Shown in pieces: positions 7,927 through 13,429 of a stretch of DNA of 13,429 bases. Below the pieces are notes generated by a model, which saw only the letters and a program-made list of their open reading frames with translations, searched no databases and was not told where the DNA came from. The DNA is from Verrucomicrobiales bacterium (GTDB lineage Bacteria > Verrucomicrobiota > Verrucomicrobiia > Limisphaerales > RI-55): positions 1 to 13,429 of the forward strand of contig DNDP01000167.1 of NCBI GenBank assembly GCA_003484235.1, read 5' to 3'. The position numbers were made by a program, and so were the translations under genes. Within the stretch, counting starts at the first letter, position 1. Each line of letters opens with the position of its first letter.

Positions 7927-8528
7927 ACCGCCTCCTTTGCCGTGGCGCCCGCGGCCGCTGCTGCCTGCAGCGGCTCCGGACCGGGAACGGTCTCCTCGAC
8001 CAGGACGAGTGCGACCTTGTGAAGCGCTTCCAGATCGGCCTGCGTCGGTTCGTCCTTGGCAAACTTCACGAGATCACAGCGACTCAGGAAGTCGCCCACC
8101 TGTTCCTGCTGGGAGGGCGTCAACGCCGTCGAGGTGCGGAGTTCGGTCAGGAATTCATCGGAGGTGCGGTCCGGTGCGTGAATGGAAAAACGTCCTTCAA
8201 AGTATCCGCGCAACGCGGCCGACACCGCAAAACAGAATCGATAAGGATCACCGATCAGCCGCAAAGCGTGGTCGAGGCGACGCCTTGCCAGGACATGCGG
8301 GGCGACGTAGGGGATCGGCGGCGGATGGATGACAAGGGCACGCTTGAGAAGCTTGCGAACCAGCCACCACGCCAGCGCCGCCAGCGCGAGCAGGGCAAGC
8401 GCATACATCGCCCATTCCCAGCCGGTGGGAATGTCCACCGGACCGCGGATGCCGAGGATGTCCTCGCCAATCTCGATGTCGGCTGGCTCCGCCAGTGTTT
8501 GGGAGCTGTCAGGGGGTGCGTTGGTCAT
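7923..8528 (-). CDS. DUF4381 single-pass membrane protein
   Basis: This 201-aa protein begins with a polar segment containing a DILGIRGPVDIP-type motif characteristic of DUF4381. A single TM at about 40-57 follows, then a basic stretch (RKLLKR), then a cytoplasmic or helical domain with ALRGYFEGRF and a Ser/Thr-Gln-rich loop, ending in an Ala-rich tail. DUF4381 proteins are regularly encoded between DUF58 and BatA-type VWA genes and are presumed structural partners of that membrane complex. No enzymatic motif is visible. The ATG overlaps the DUF58 stop (ATGA at 8525-8528) without a clear Shine-Dalgarno, which suggests translational coupling. Function is unknown beyond the context. Confidence 0.85.
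   Translation of the reverse strand: MTNAPPDSSQTLAEPADIEIGEDILGIRGPVDIPTGWEWAMYALALLALAALAWWLVRKLLKRALVIHPPPIPYVAPHVLARRRLDHALRLIGDPYRFCFAVSAALRGYFEGRFSIHAPDRTSDEFLTELRTSTALTPSQQEQVGDFLSRCDLVKFAKDEPTQADLEALHKVALVLVEETVPGPEPLQAAAAAGATAKEAV
7931..7938 (-). promoter_or_regulatory. Strong ribosome binding site of the BatA-like gene
   Basis: The minus strand reads AAAGGAGG four bases before the ATG at 7926. It is one of only two textbook Shine-Dalgarno sites in the operon, both serving the VWA genes. DUF58, DUF4381 and moxR show none. Confidence 0.8.
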
Positions 8529-9484
8529 CCGTGCAGTCGGCGCTTTTCGCGCGTGTGGAAGAACTGACCCAGCCGCCCCGCGTAGGGTTCATCCGTCCGC
8601 AGTTGAATCGCATCGATCCGCGCGGAGCGGAAGATTTTGAGCGATTCCTCCTGCAGCCGGAGCATGCGCTCGGCGAACGCCCGGCGCTTGCGCGGATCGG
8701 AGGTGTTGACCTCGACGACCTGGCCGGTCTCCGCGTCCTTCAGCACAAGACGGCCGAGGGCCGGGAGCTCCAGCTCGTACCGGTCAAGTATCTGCACGGC
8801 GACCACGTCGTGCCGGCGGTTGGCCTGTCGCAGGGCGTTGTAGGAGGCGTGCAGGACCGATTCGGTCAGGAGCATCTGGTTGAACTTGGGATTCGAGCTG
8901 CCCGAGTGCCCGCCCTTGCCCGGGACGCCGATGAAATCGGAGAGGATGACCATGATCGAGCGATGGGGGAGCACCCGGTTGGCGAAGTCCAGTGCGCCCG
9001 ACAGGTTGGTGCCGCGATTCTTCGGCTCGAAGAACAGGATCTCCCGGATGACGCGCAGGACGTGGCGGCGGCCCTTCCGGGGGGGGATGAAATGTTCCAC
9101 CTGATCGGTGAACAGCAGCAGCCCCACCTTGTCGTTGTTGCGGATCGCGGAAAACGCGAGCACACAGCCAATCTCGGCCGCCAGCTCGCGCTTGGACTGC
9201 TGGATCGAGCCAAAGAGCCCGGAGCCGCTGAGATCGACCACCAGCATCACGGTGAGCTCCCGTTCCTCGACAAATTTCTTGATGAACGGGTGGTTCATCC
9301 GGGCGGTCACGTTCCAGTCGATCGACCGCACCTCATCACCCGGCTGGTATTCGCGGACCTCGTCGAAGTTCATCCCCTGGCCCTTGAAGACGCTGTGGTA
9401 CTGGCCCGACAGGGATTCGCTGACGAGCCGCTTGGTGCGCAGCTCGATCTGGCGGATCTTCTTGAGGATTTCGCGGGGGATCAT
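8525..9484 (-). CDS. DUF58 domain protein (VWA-like)
   Basis: This soluble 319-aa protein carries the DUF58 signature VREYQPGDEVRSIDWNVTAR (about residues 43-62). A degenerate VWA fold follows, with a DLSGSG metal-site-like motif near residue 84 and VILSDF further on. It has no TM. DUF58 proteins are the commonest partners of MoxR ATPases and are thought to be chaperoned or remodelled by them. The start MIPREILKKIRQIELRTK is typical, and an eroded copy of this same start is found about 750 bp upstream (10184-10243). The start codon lies six bases after the stop of the 60-aa gene, with no visible Shine-Dalgarno, so translation probably depends on coupling to that inserted gene. Its 3' end overlaps the DUF4381 start. 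Confidence 0.92.
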   Translation of the reverse strand: MIPREILKKIRQIELRTKRLVSESLSGQYHSVFKGQGMNFDEVREYQPGDEVRSIDWNVTARMNHPFIKKFVEERELTVMLVVDLSGSGLFGSIQQSKRELAAEIGCVLAFSAIRNNDKVGLLLFTDQVEHFIPPRKGRRHVLRVIREILFFEPKNRGTNLSGALDFANRVLPHRSIMVILSDFIGVPGKGGHSGSSNPKFNQMLLTESVLHASYNALRQANRRHDVVAVQILDRYELELPALGRLVLKDAETGQVVEVNTSDPRKRRAFAERMLRLQEESLKIFRSARIDAIQLRTDEPYAGRLGQFFHTREKRRLHG

Positions 9485-9490
9485 GGCGGA

Positions 9491-9673
9491 TCAATCAAGC
9501 TGCCAGACGAACATCTCCGGGCGGCCGGTCGCACGGCGGACTTCATTGGCGCGCTGCTGCAACTTCACGAGGATGCGCAGCTTCTCCTCGATGGGCAGCC
9601 GTGCCGCTTCGCGTCGGGCGGCCTGTTTGCGGCGGAAGATTTCTTCGGCAATGTTTTTCAAGGTGGTGTTCAT
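9491..9673 (-). CDS. Small helical protein paired with a nucleotidyltransferase-like gene (TA-like partner)
   Basis: This 60-aa basic, strongly helical protein has a core with IFRRKQAARREAARLPIEEK followed by LRILVKLQQRA. I recall this pattern (IFxxK, then R, then LPxEEKIxILxxLQ) as that of short proteins encoded beside nucleotidyltransferase-fold proteins in many genomes; the recollection has not been checked against a database. Its ATG overlaps the stop of the upstream gene (ATGA at 9670-9673), as in a two-gene toxin-antitoxin-like unit, and it ends six bases before DUF58. Antitoxin-like or subunit function is inferred from size, charge and coupling only. Confidence 0.65.
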   Translation of the reverse strand: MNTTLKNIAEEIFRRKQAARREAARLPIEEKLRILVKLQQRANEVRRATGRPEMFVWQLD

Positions 9674-10176
9674 GGATGGAGCGCCCTGAAACGGTCCCAG
9701 CGTTCCAGCAATTGATGGCGCTCAAGGATGTCCGTGAGTCGTGCGGTGTCAATGGCTGCTTCCTCCAGCAAGGTGGCCACTCGGGCATGGTCCTTCGCAC
9801 GGCCAGTCTTGAGCGCGATGGCAATCAGGTGCTCGGCGGTCAGGACACGGGTACCTGTCTCACCGACCAGGCGATCCACAGCCTGACGGACGGCTTCTTC
9901 CGTGAGCGGGTCGTAGGCGGGAATTAGTTGGAGCAACGTGCCGGCGACCAGCAGATGTTCGCGGCGTTCGGTGGCACCACGGGATTTCAGGAACTCATAG
10001 ACTGGCGACAGTGTGACCAGACCACTGGCAGGCTGGTCGAATAGAATGAAGGCATCCAGGTCTTCGGTGACAACGGCTTCGGAATAAAAGAACGCAGCCA
10101 TCGCCCCGCCGATGGCATACTGCTCAACCAGTCCGTTGGCGGTCAGTTCGTTCAGAAACTTGAGCGTTTGTTCCAT
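9670..10176 (-). CDS. Nucleotidyltransferase-fold protein (AbiEii-like), probably part of an inserted two-gene unit
   Basis: This 168-aa protein shows the nucleotidyltransferase entry motif YAIGGAMAAFF (GG at 23-24), then TEDLDAF with the D39-x-D41 metal pair, and near the C-terminus LTAEHLIAIALKTGRAKDHA. The last matches the conserved C-terminal KD region (K128-D129) of AbiEii-type and related proteins. The usual third acidic residue is not obvious: the corresponding strand reads LLQLIP. Activity is therefore uncertain, and the family may be a non-classical branch. The start at 10176 lies seven bases after the stop of a DUF58 relic and has no good Shine-Dalgarno. It is coupled to the 60-aa gene by an ATGA overlap. 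Nothing in the Bat system calls for such a gene, so a toxin-antitoxin-like or defence-related passenger is inferred. Confidence 0.7.
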   Translation of the reverse strand: MEQTLKFLNELTANGLVEQYAIGGAMAAFFYSEAVVTEDLDAFILFDQPASGLVTLSPVYEFLKSRGATERREHLLVAGTLLQLIPAYDPLTEEAVRQAVDRLVGETGTRVLTAEHLIAIALKTGRAKDHARVATLLEEAAIDTARLTDILERHQLLERWDRFRALHP

Positions 10177-10183
10177 GCTGGCT

Positions 10184-10243
10184 TTAGAGATTGCTTGGCT
10201 GTTTGGCGCGCAGTTCGATCTGGCGGATTTTGCGGGGGATCAT
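10184..10243 (-). pseudogene. Relic of the 5' end of a DUF58 gene
   Basis: Read on the minus strand from ATG at 10243 to TAA at 10184, this frame encodes MIPRKIRQIELRAKQPSNL. The intact DUF58 starts MIPREILKKIRQIELRTK. At DNA level, 10208-10231 matches 9437-9460 with two differences, and 10232-10245 matches 9473-9486 exactly. The gap is one 12-base in-frame deletion, giving 36 of 38 aligned bases identical. After LRAK the frame diverges and stops. It cannot encode a domain and is best explained as a broken duplicate left when the nucleotidyltransferase pair entered the operon. It might still act as a short leader, since its stop lies only seven bases before the next start. Confidence 0.75.
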
Positions 10244-10259
10244 GGGGGTGAAAATAGAC

Positions 10260-10454
10260 TCAGTTCCAGGCAGCCCTATCAAGCTCCAACCCCTTCAAAA
10301 GACGCGGAGCGGCATCAAAAAAGTAACGACAGTACTTGAGTGTTTCATTGCATGCCAAGGATTCGTGAATCTCCCGTTCCCACTCGGCCTTGGCCCAGGC
10401 GTATAGGCGAAGCCAAAACTCGCGCTCTGCATCTGCCAGTCTCATGAATAACAA
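10260..10454 (-). CDS. Unknown 64-aa protein with TTG start
   Basis: I do not recognise this protein. It is rich in aromatic residues and helical-looking, with Trp/Tyr clusters (EFWLRLYAWAKAEWEREIHE), two Cys and a CRYFFDAAPRLLKGLEL segment. It has no TM or signal peptide. The start is most likely the TTG at 10454, because GGGAGA lies six bases upstream (10461-10466); the ATG at 10445 would be 15 bases away. It begins 24 bases after the moxR stop and ends 16 bases before the DUF58 relic, so it would be cotranscribed with moxR. Local base composition is less GC-rich than the flanking operon genes, which suggests foreign origin. It may itself be a remnant. A non-coding status cannot be excluded. 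Confidence 0.5.
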   Translation of the reverse strand: MLFMRLADAEREFWLRLYAWAKAEWEREIHESLACNETLKYCRYFFDAAPRLLKGLELDRAAWN

Positions 10455-10478
10455 GCCAATTCTCCCATCACTCTTCGC

Positions 10479-11468
10479 TCACGGCACCGGCAGCTCATCA
10501 AAAATCTTCTGCACGATCGTTTCACTGGTCTTGTCCTCGGCTTCGGCTTCGTAGGTGACGGCCACGCGGTGGCGGAGGACGTCCATGCCGATGCTTTTGA
10601 TGTCCTGCGGCGTCACGTAACCCCGGCCACGGAGGAAGGCGTGGGCCTTGCCGGCCAGGGTGAGAGCGATCGTCGCGCGCGGCGAGGCTCCGAGTTGGAT
10701 CAGGCCCTGCAGCTGGATGCCGTATTGGGCCGGGTCGCGGGTGCAGCAGACCAGATCGACGATGTAGTCCTTCACCTTGTCATCCACGTAGATGTCGTTG
10801 ATCACCTCACGGGCATTGAGGATGGCCTGGGCGTCGATCACCGGCTGGGCCGAGGGCAGCTTGTTGGTGCGGGCCATGAGGTCGAGGATCTGCCGCTCCT
10901 CCTCGCGGGACGGATAGCCGATCTTCAGCTTGAGCATGAAGCGGTCAACCTGCGCCTCGGGGAGGGGATATGTGCCTTCCTGTTCGATGGGATTCTGGGT
11001 TGCCAGAACCAGGAAAGGCTCCTCCAGTCGAAATGTCTGCTCCCCGATGGTGACCTGTTTTTCCTGCATGGCCTCCAGCAGGGCACTCTGGACCTTCGCG
11101 GGAGCCCGGTTGATTTCATCGGCCAGCACCAGATTGGCGAAGACCGGGCCCTTGCGGGTGGAGAACTCCCCGGACTGGGGGTTGTAAATCTGGGTCCCGA
11201 TCACGTCCGCGGGCAGCATGTCCGGGGTGAACTGCAGCCGGGAGAACCGGACGCTGATGGCCGAGGCGAGCGTCTTTACCGACAACGTCTTGGCCAGTCC
11301 TGGGACACCTTCCAGCAGGACGTGGCCGTTGGCCAGCAGCCCGATGATGAGGCGTTCGACCAGATACTTTTGTCCGATAACGACCTTGTTGATCTCCGTA
11401 AGGAGTGCAGGCACGAAGGCGCTGGCCTCCTTAACTGCCTCATTGATAGCGGTTATTCCGGTGTTCAT
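10479..11468 (-). CDS. MoxR-family AAA+ ATPase
   Basis: This 329-aa cytosolic MoxR ATPase has Walker A GVPGLAKT (54-61), Walker B LVLADEINRAP (D116-E117), sensor 1 LATQNP (N158), and the PEAQVDRF segment typical of MoxR. Its lid domain ends at DELPVP. MoxR proteins hydrolyse ATP to assemble or activate VWA-domain clients, here probably DUF58 and the BatA/BatB-like proteins encoded downstream. The start chosen is the ATG at 11468, giving the family-typical MNTGITAINEAVKEAS. The frame could extend to an ATG at 11501 or a TTG at 11507, but those residues are not family-like, and no Shine-Dalgarno favours any of them. It is the first gene of the leftward operon. Palindromic sequences lie immediately upstream. 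Confidence 0.93.
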   Translation of the reverse strand: MNTGITAINEAVKEASAFVPALLTEINKVVIGQKYLVERLIIGLLANGHVLLEGVPGLAKTLSVKTLASAISVRFSRLQFTPDMLPADVIGTQIYNPQSGEFSTRKGPVFANLVLADEINRAPAKVQSALLEAMQEKQVTIGEQTFRLEEPFLVLATQNPIEQEGTYPLPEAQVDRFMLKLKIGYPSREEERQILDLMARTNKLPSAQPVIDAQAILNAREVINDIYVDDKVKDYIVDLVCCTRDPAQYGIQLQGLIQLGASPRATIALTLAGKAHAFLRGRGYVTPQDIKSIGMDVLRHRVAVTYEAEAEDKTSETIVQKIFDELPVP

Positions 11469-11498
11469 GCGTTTGCGCGCGGATAGTAATGACGGCCC

Positions 11499-11509
11499 CA
11501 TTGACAATG
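11499..11509. promoter_or_regulatory. Short palindrome CATTG-A-CAATG upstream of moxR
   Basis: This is a perfect 5-bp inverted repeat around one base, about 30 bp upstream of the moxR ATG, in the divergent moxR/histidine-kinase spacer. On the minus strand the TTGTCA within it resembles a -35 box, but no good -10 follows at the right distance. It could be an operator half of a larger array with the palindromes next to it. Confidence 0.3.
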
Positions 11510-11512
11510 AAA

Positions 11513-11539
11513 CCAGAAAATCCGTTAGGAGTTTTCTGG
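11513..11539. promoter_or_regulatory. Stem-loop of 11 bp in the moxR/histidine-kinase spacer
   Basis: CCAGAAAA (11513-11520) pairs perfectly with TTTTCTGG (11532-11539). Inside, TCC pairs with GGA around a GTTA tetraloop, with one bulged G. The result is an 11-bp stem about 45 bp upstream of the moxR start. It could be an operator, a 5'-leader structure of the moxR operon transcript, or a transcription-attenuating element. There is no U-tract immediately after it on either strand. Confidence 0.45.
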
Positions 11540-11544
11540 TGCTG

Positions 11545-11557
11545 TCCCATTGTGGGA
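11545..11557. promoter_or_regulatory. Palindrome TCCCA-TTG-TGGGA in the divergent spacer
   Basis: This perfect 5-bp inverted repeat with a 3-base centre is only five bases from the 11-bp stem-loop at 11513-11539. It sits roughly midway between the two divergent starts, where a shared regulator would bind. No regulator family could be assigned from the motif. Confidence 0.3.
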
Positions 11558-11654
11558 ATGGTTCTGGCTATTCTCCGCTCAAGAAAAGTTGCCGGTCGGC
11601 CGATAGCTTTTGCGCTCACGCCAAAAGGCATATTCTTAGGTGCGATTCATTGGA

Positions 11655-13229
11655 ATGATTGATTCGATGACCAAATCGAGCCCGTCCGGGATGGACCTGT
11701 TCACGGGTGCGCTGGAGCTGATCCGAGACGCCATTGTCATAGTTGATAGTGGCGGCCGGATTCTGTTCCTGAATCGCATGGCTGAGACCCTTTGTGGCTG
11801 GCGCTCCTATGAGGCGATCGGCCGCCCCGTCACATCTGTCCTGAAGATGGTCCATGCGGACACGCACCAGGTCATCGAGGATCCGGTCAAATCACTGTTG
11901 CAGGAATCGCAGTCGCCCACCCTGAGGGGCAAGTTGGTGCTCCTCTCCAAGGACAACACGGAATTTCCGATTTCGGATGGTGGTTCCGCTCCCCGCACCA
12001 AGGGCGGCAGGTTGACGGCCGTCTATCTGATTTTCCGACAGTGGGTGGACAGCGCCATTCAGATGGACGACAACAAGGCGATTCTGACCAGCCACATGGA
12101 GGCCATCGGGGCGCTGGCGGGAGGCATTGCGCACGATTTCAACAACGTCCTCACCGCAGTGGTTGGCAATCTTTCCCTGGCGCGGATGCATCTTACCGAC
12201 CCCGAAAAAACCCGGGGAAGGTTGGAACAGGCGGAGCGGGCCTCGCTCCGCGCGCGGGACATCTCACGGCAGCTGCTGACCTTTGCCAAGGGCGGGGCCC
12301 CGATCAAGACCGCCACCTGCATTGGTGAGCCGATCAAGGCAACCGCTTCCCAGGCACTGCATGAGACGACCGTCCGCTGCGAGTTTGAGATTCCGGACGA
12401 TCTCTGGCCGGCAGAGGTGGACATCGGCCAGTTCAATCTGGCGATCCGAAATCTGGTGACCTATTCGGCGCAATCGACCCAGACCCACGGGAAGATCGAG
12501 GTGTCGGCGGCGAATGTGACACTCACCCGGGGCATGATTCCTGGGTTGCGACCGGGAATCTACGTCCGGGTCTCCGTGCGAGACTACGGTCAGGGGATCG
12601 CGCCGCAGCATCTGGCGCGGATATTCGAGCCCTACTTCATCACCCGCAAAACCGGCAGTGGACTCGGCCTTGCCACGGCCTATTCGGTCATCCGCCGACA
12701 CGAGGGCACCATTACTGCGGAGTCGATCATTGATCGCGGCTCCACCTTTCACATCTTTGTTCCGGCTTCCCAGAAGGCACCGGAACGCGAGGAGCCGCCC
12801 ACGGAGAAGCTGACCCACCGGGGTGCCGGCCGGATCCTGATCATGGACGACGAGGCCGACGTCCGGTTGGTGGCGACCGACATGCTCGAATTGATGGGCT
12901 ACGAGGTGGACACGACACCCGACGGCGCCCAGGCGCTGCAGCTCTACAACACCGCCAAACGGATCGGAAAGCCCTACGCGGCGGTGATCTTCGATCTGAC
13001 CGTGCCGGCTGGGATGGGTGGGAAGGAAGCGATCGTAAAACTCCGGGAAATCGATCCCGGAGCGAAGGCGATCGTTTCCAGCGGCTACTCCTACGATCCA
13101 GTCATGGCAAACTTCCAGGAACACGGCTTCGACGCCGTGGTGCCCAAGCCTTACAAGCCGGAAGAACTTGCGCGGACGCTGAAGAACCTGCTCGCGATCA
13201 AACAGCATCGCGAACTCGAGTCGTACTAG
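11655..13229 (+). CDS. Hybrid histidine kinase: PAS, HisKA, HATPase, receiver (N-box degenerate)
   Basis: This is a 524-aa cytosolic sensor kinase with no TM. A PAS domain spans about 15-125 (ELIRDAIVIVDSGGRILFLN). The HisKA H-box GGIAHDFNNVLTAVVGN has phospho-acceptor H160. The HATPase domain has G1 D310-Y-G-Q-G and G2 GSGLGLA (334-340). A C-terminal receiver has D398/D399, phospho-acceptor D447 in FDLTVPAGMGG, and K498. The usual N-box NLxxNAxxAM reads NLVTYSAQST, so the Mg-binding Asn is Tyr270. The protein may therefore be a weak kinase or a phosphatase/phosphorelay scaffold. The ATG at 11655 was chosen; a GTG at 11640 or an ATG at 11667 are possible, and none has a strong Shine-Dalgarno. 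It is divergent from moxR, and its signal and target are unknown. Confidence 0.88.
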   Translation: MIDSMTKSSPSGMDLFTGALELIRDAIVIVDSGGRILFLNRMAETLCGWRSYEAIGRPVTSVLKMVHADTHQVIEDPVKSLLQESQSPTLRGKLVLLSKDNTEFPISDGGSAPRTKGGRLTAVYLIFRQWVDSAIQMDDNKAILTSHMEAIGALAGGIAHDFNNVLTAVVGNLSLARMHLTDPEKTRGRLEQAERASLRARDISRQLLTFAKGGAPIKTATCIGEPIKATASQALHETTVRCEFEIPDDLWPAEVDIGQFNLAIRNLVTYSAQSTQTHGKIEVSAANVTLTRGMIPGLRPGIYVRVSVRDYGQGIAPQHLARIFEPYFITRKTGSGLGLATAYSVIRRHEGTITAESIIDRGSTFHIFVPASQKAPEREEPPTEKLTHRGAGRILIMDDEADVRLVATDMLELMGYEVDTTPDGAQALQLYNTAKRIGKPYAAVIFDLTVPAGMGGKEAIVKLREIDPGAKAIVSSGYSYDPVMANFQEHGFDAVVPKPYKPEELARTLKNLLAIKQHRELESY

Positions 13230-13368
13230 CCGTTTCGGGCGCTCGTCCCGCAGCTACACCGGCTGCCAATTGGCCTGCTGAAATGGCAGTGGTGGCCGGA
13301 ATTTTCGCCTGATCCCGAATTTGGCCTCCTCCCGCCACGTCCTCAAACTGCGCAGAGTGAATCCTGCT
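13230..13368. other. Intergenic region after the histidine kinase
   Basis: No open frame with coding character is seen here. CTGCCA (13263-13268) and TGGCAG (13284-13289) could pair around a 15-base loop, but this is a weak stem without a T-tract, so a terminator is not called. Confidence 0.4.
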
Positions 13369-13397
13369 TTGACGCCCGCAGTCGGATCACCTTTAAT
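13369..13397 (+). promoter_or_regulatory. Sigma70-like promoter near the right edge
   Basis: TTGACG (13369-13374, five of six consensus) and TTTAAT (13392-13397, five of six) are separated by exactly 17 bases. A transcript would start near 13404, just before an ATG at 13407. This is the best -35/-10 pair found in the window, and it points to a rightward gene whose body is outside. Confidence 0.5.
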
Positions 13398-13406
13398 CCG
13401 CCATCC

Positions 13407-13429
13407 ATGAGCCGCATTTCTGCCCGCCA
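13407..13429 (+). CDS. Possible start of a rightward gene, cut off by the window edge
   Basis: An ATG at 13407 opens a frame reading MSRISAR before the window ends. It follows the promoter-like pair at 13369-13397 by about ten bases and has no Shine-Dalgarno, so the mRNA would be almost leaderless. Only seven codons are visible, so coding status and function cannot be judged. Confidence 0.25.

Noticed and set aside
8495..9715. Open frame of 406 codons on the plus strand across DUF58 and the 60-aa gene
   Set aside because: It is antisense to clear DUF58 coding sequence, has no recognisable motif, and arises from the GC-rich codon pattern of the real genes.
9491..10454. An insertion sequence carrying the nucleotidyltransferase pair
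   Set aside because: There is no transposase, terminal inverted repeat or short target duplication; the only repeat is the DUF58-start copy, so no IS is called.
10569..11486. Open frame of 305 codons on the plus strand opposite moxR
   Set aside because: It is the reverse-strand shadow of the MoxR ATPase; the His/Asp/Gly/Leu-rich translation has no domain.
11440..11631. 63-codon minus-strand frame upstream of moxR
   Set aside because: It overlaps the palindromic spacer and the moxR start, has no ribosome site or recognisable sequence, and fits non-coding spacer better.
12264..13208. Open frame of 314 codons on the minus strand inside the histidine kinase
   Set aside because: It is antisense to HATPase and receiver motifs that are well conserved; the translation has a shadow-like composition.

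Overview
The window is GC-rich, bacterial and gene-dense. The gene set and order (MoxR ATPase, DUF58, DUF4381, two VWA membrane proteins of the BatA and BatB type, and a large DUF4175-like coiled-coil membrane protein) point to the PVC group, most likely Verrucomicrobiota. That assignment is an inference from gene content and from how the proteins read; there is no rRNA or other taxonomic marker.

Layout from left to right. Positions 1-2816 (minus) hold the N-terminal 938 codons of a DUF4175-like envelope protein that runs off the left edge. A divergent spacer (2817-2985) leads to a glutamine-dependent NAD+ synthetase (nadE, plus, 2986-4989). nadE converges on a Bat/aerotolerance-type operon read leftward from about 11468: moxR, a 64-codon unknown ORF, a nucleotidyltransferase-fold protein with a 60-aa partner, DUF58, DUF4381, BatA-like VWA, and a BatB-BatC-like VWA/TPR fusion ending at 5039. 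Divergent from moxR is a cytosolic hybrid histidine kinase (plus, 11655-13229). The last 200 bp are intergenic, with a good sigma70-like promoter just before the right edge.

How the genes work together: MoxR AAA+ ATPases are thought to act as chaperones on VWA proteins. DUF58, DUF4381, BatA and BatB/C would form a membrane-anchored assembly with its VWA and TPR parts in the periplasm. Tight ATGA overlaps link DUF58 to DUF4381 to BatA to BatB/C. The DUF4175-like protein probably belongs to the same functional module but is separated from it by the oppositely oriented nadE.

The most notable observation is a scar in the operon. A 19-codon relic at 10184-10243 copies the start of the DUF58 gene, with 36 of 38 aligned bases identical and one 12-base in-frame gap. 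It lies just upstream of the nucleotidyltransferase/small-protein pair, so the pair appears to have been inserted at the DUF58 start, leaving a broken copy on one side and an intact gene on the other. Second, the histidine kinase has lost the usual Mg-binding Asn of its N-box (Tyr instead), although its H, G1, G2 and receiver motifs look intact.
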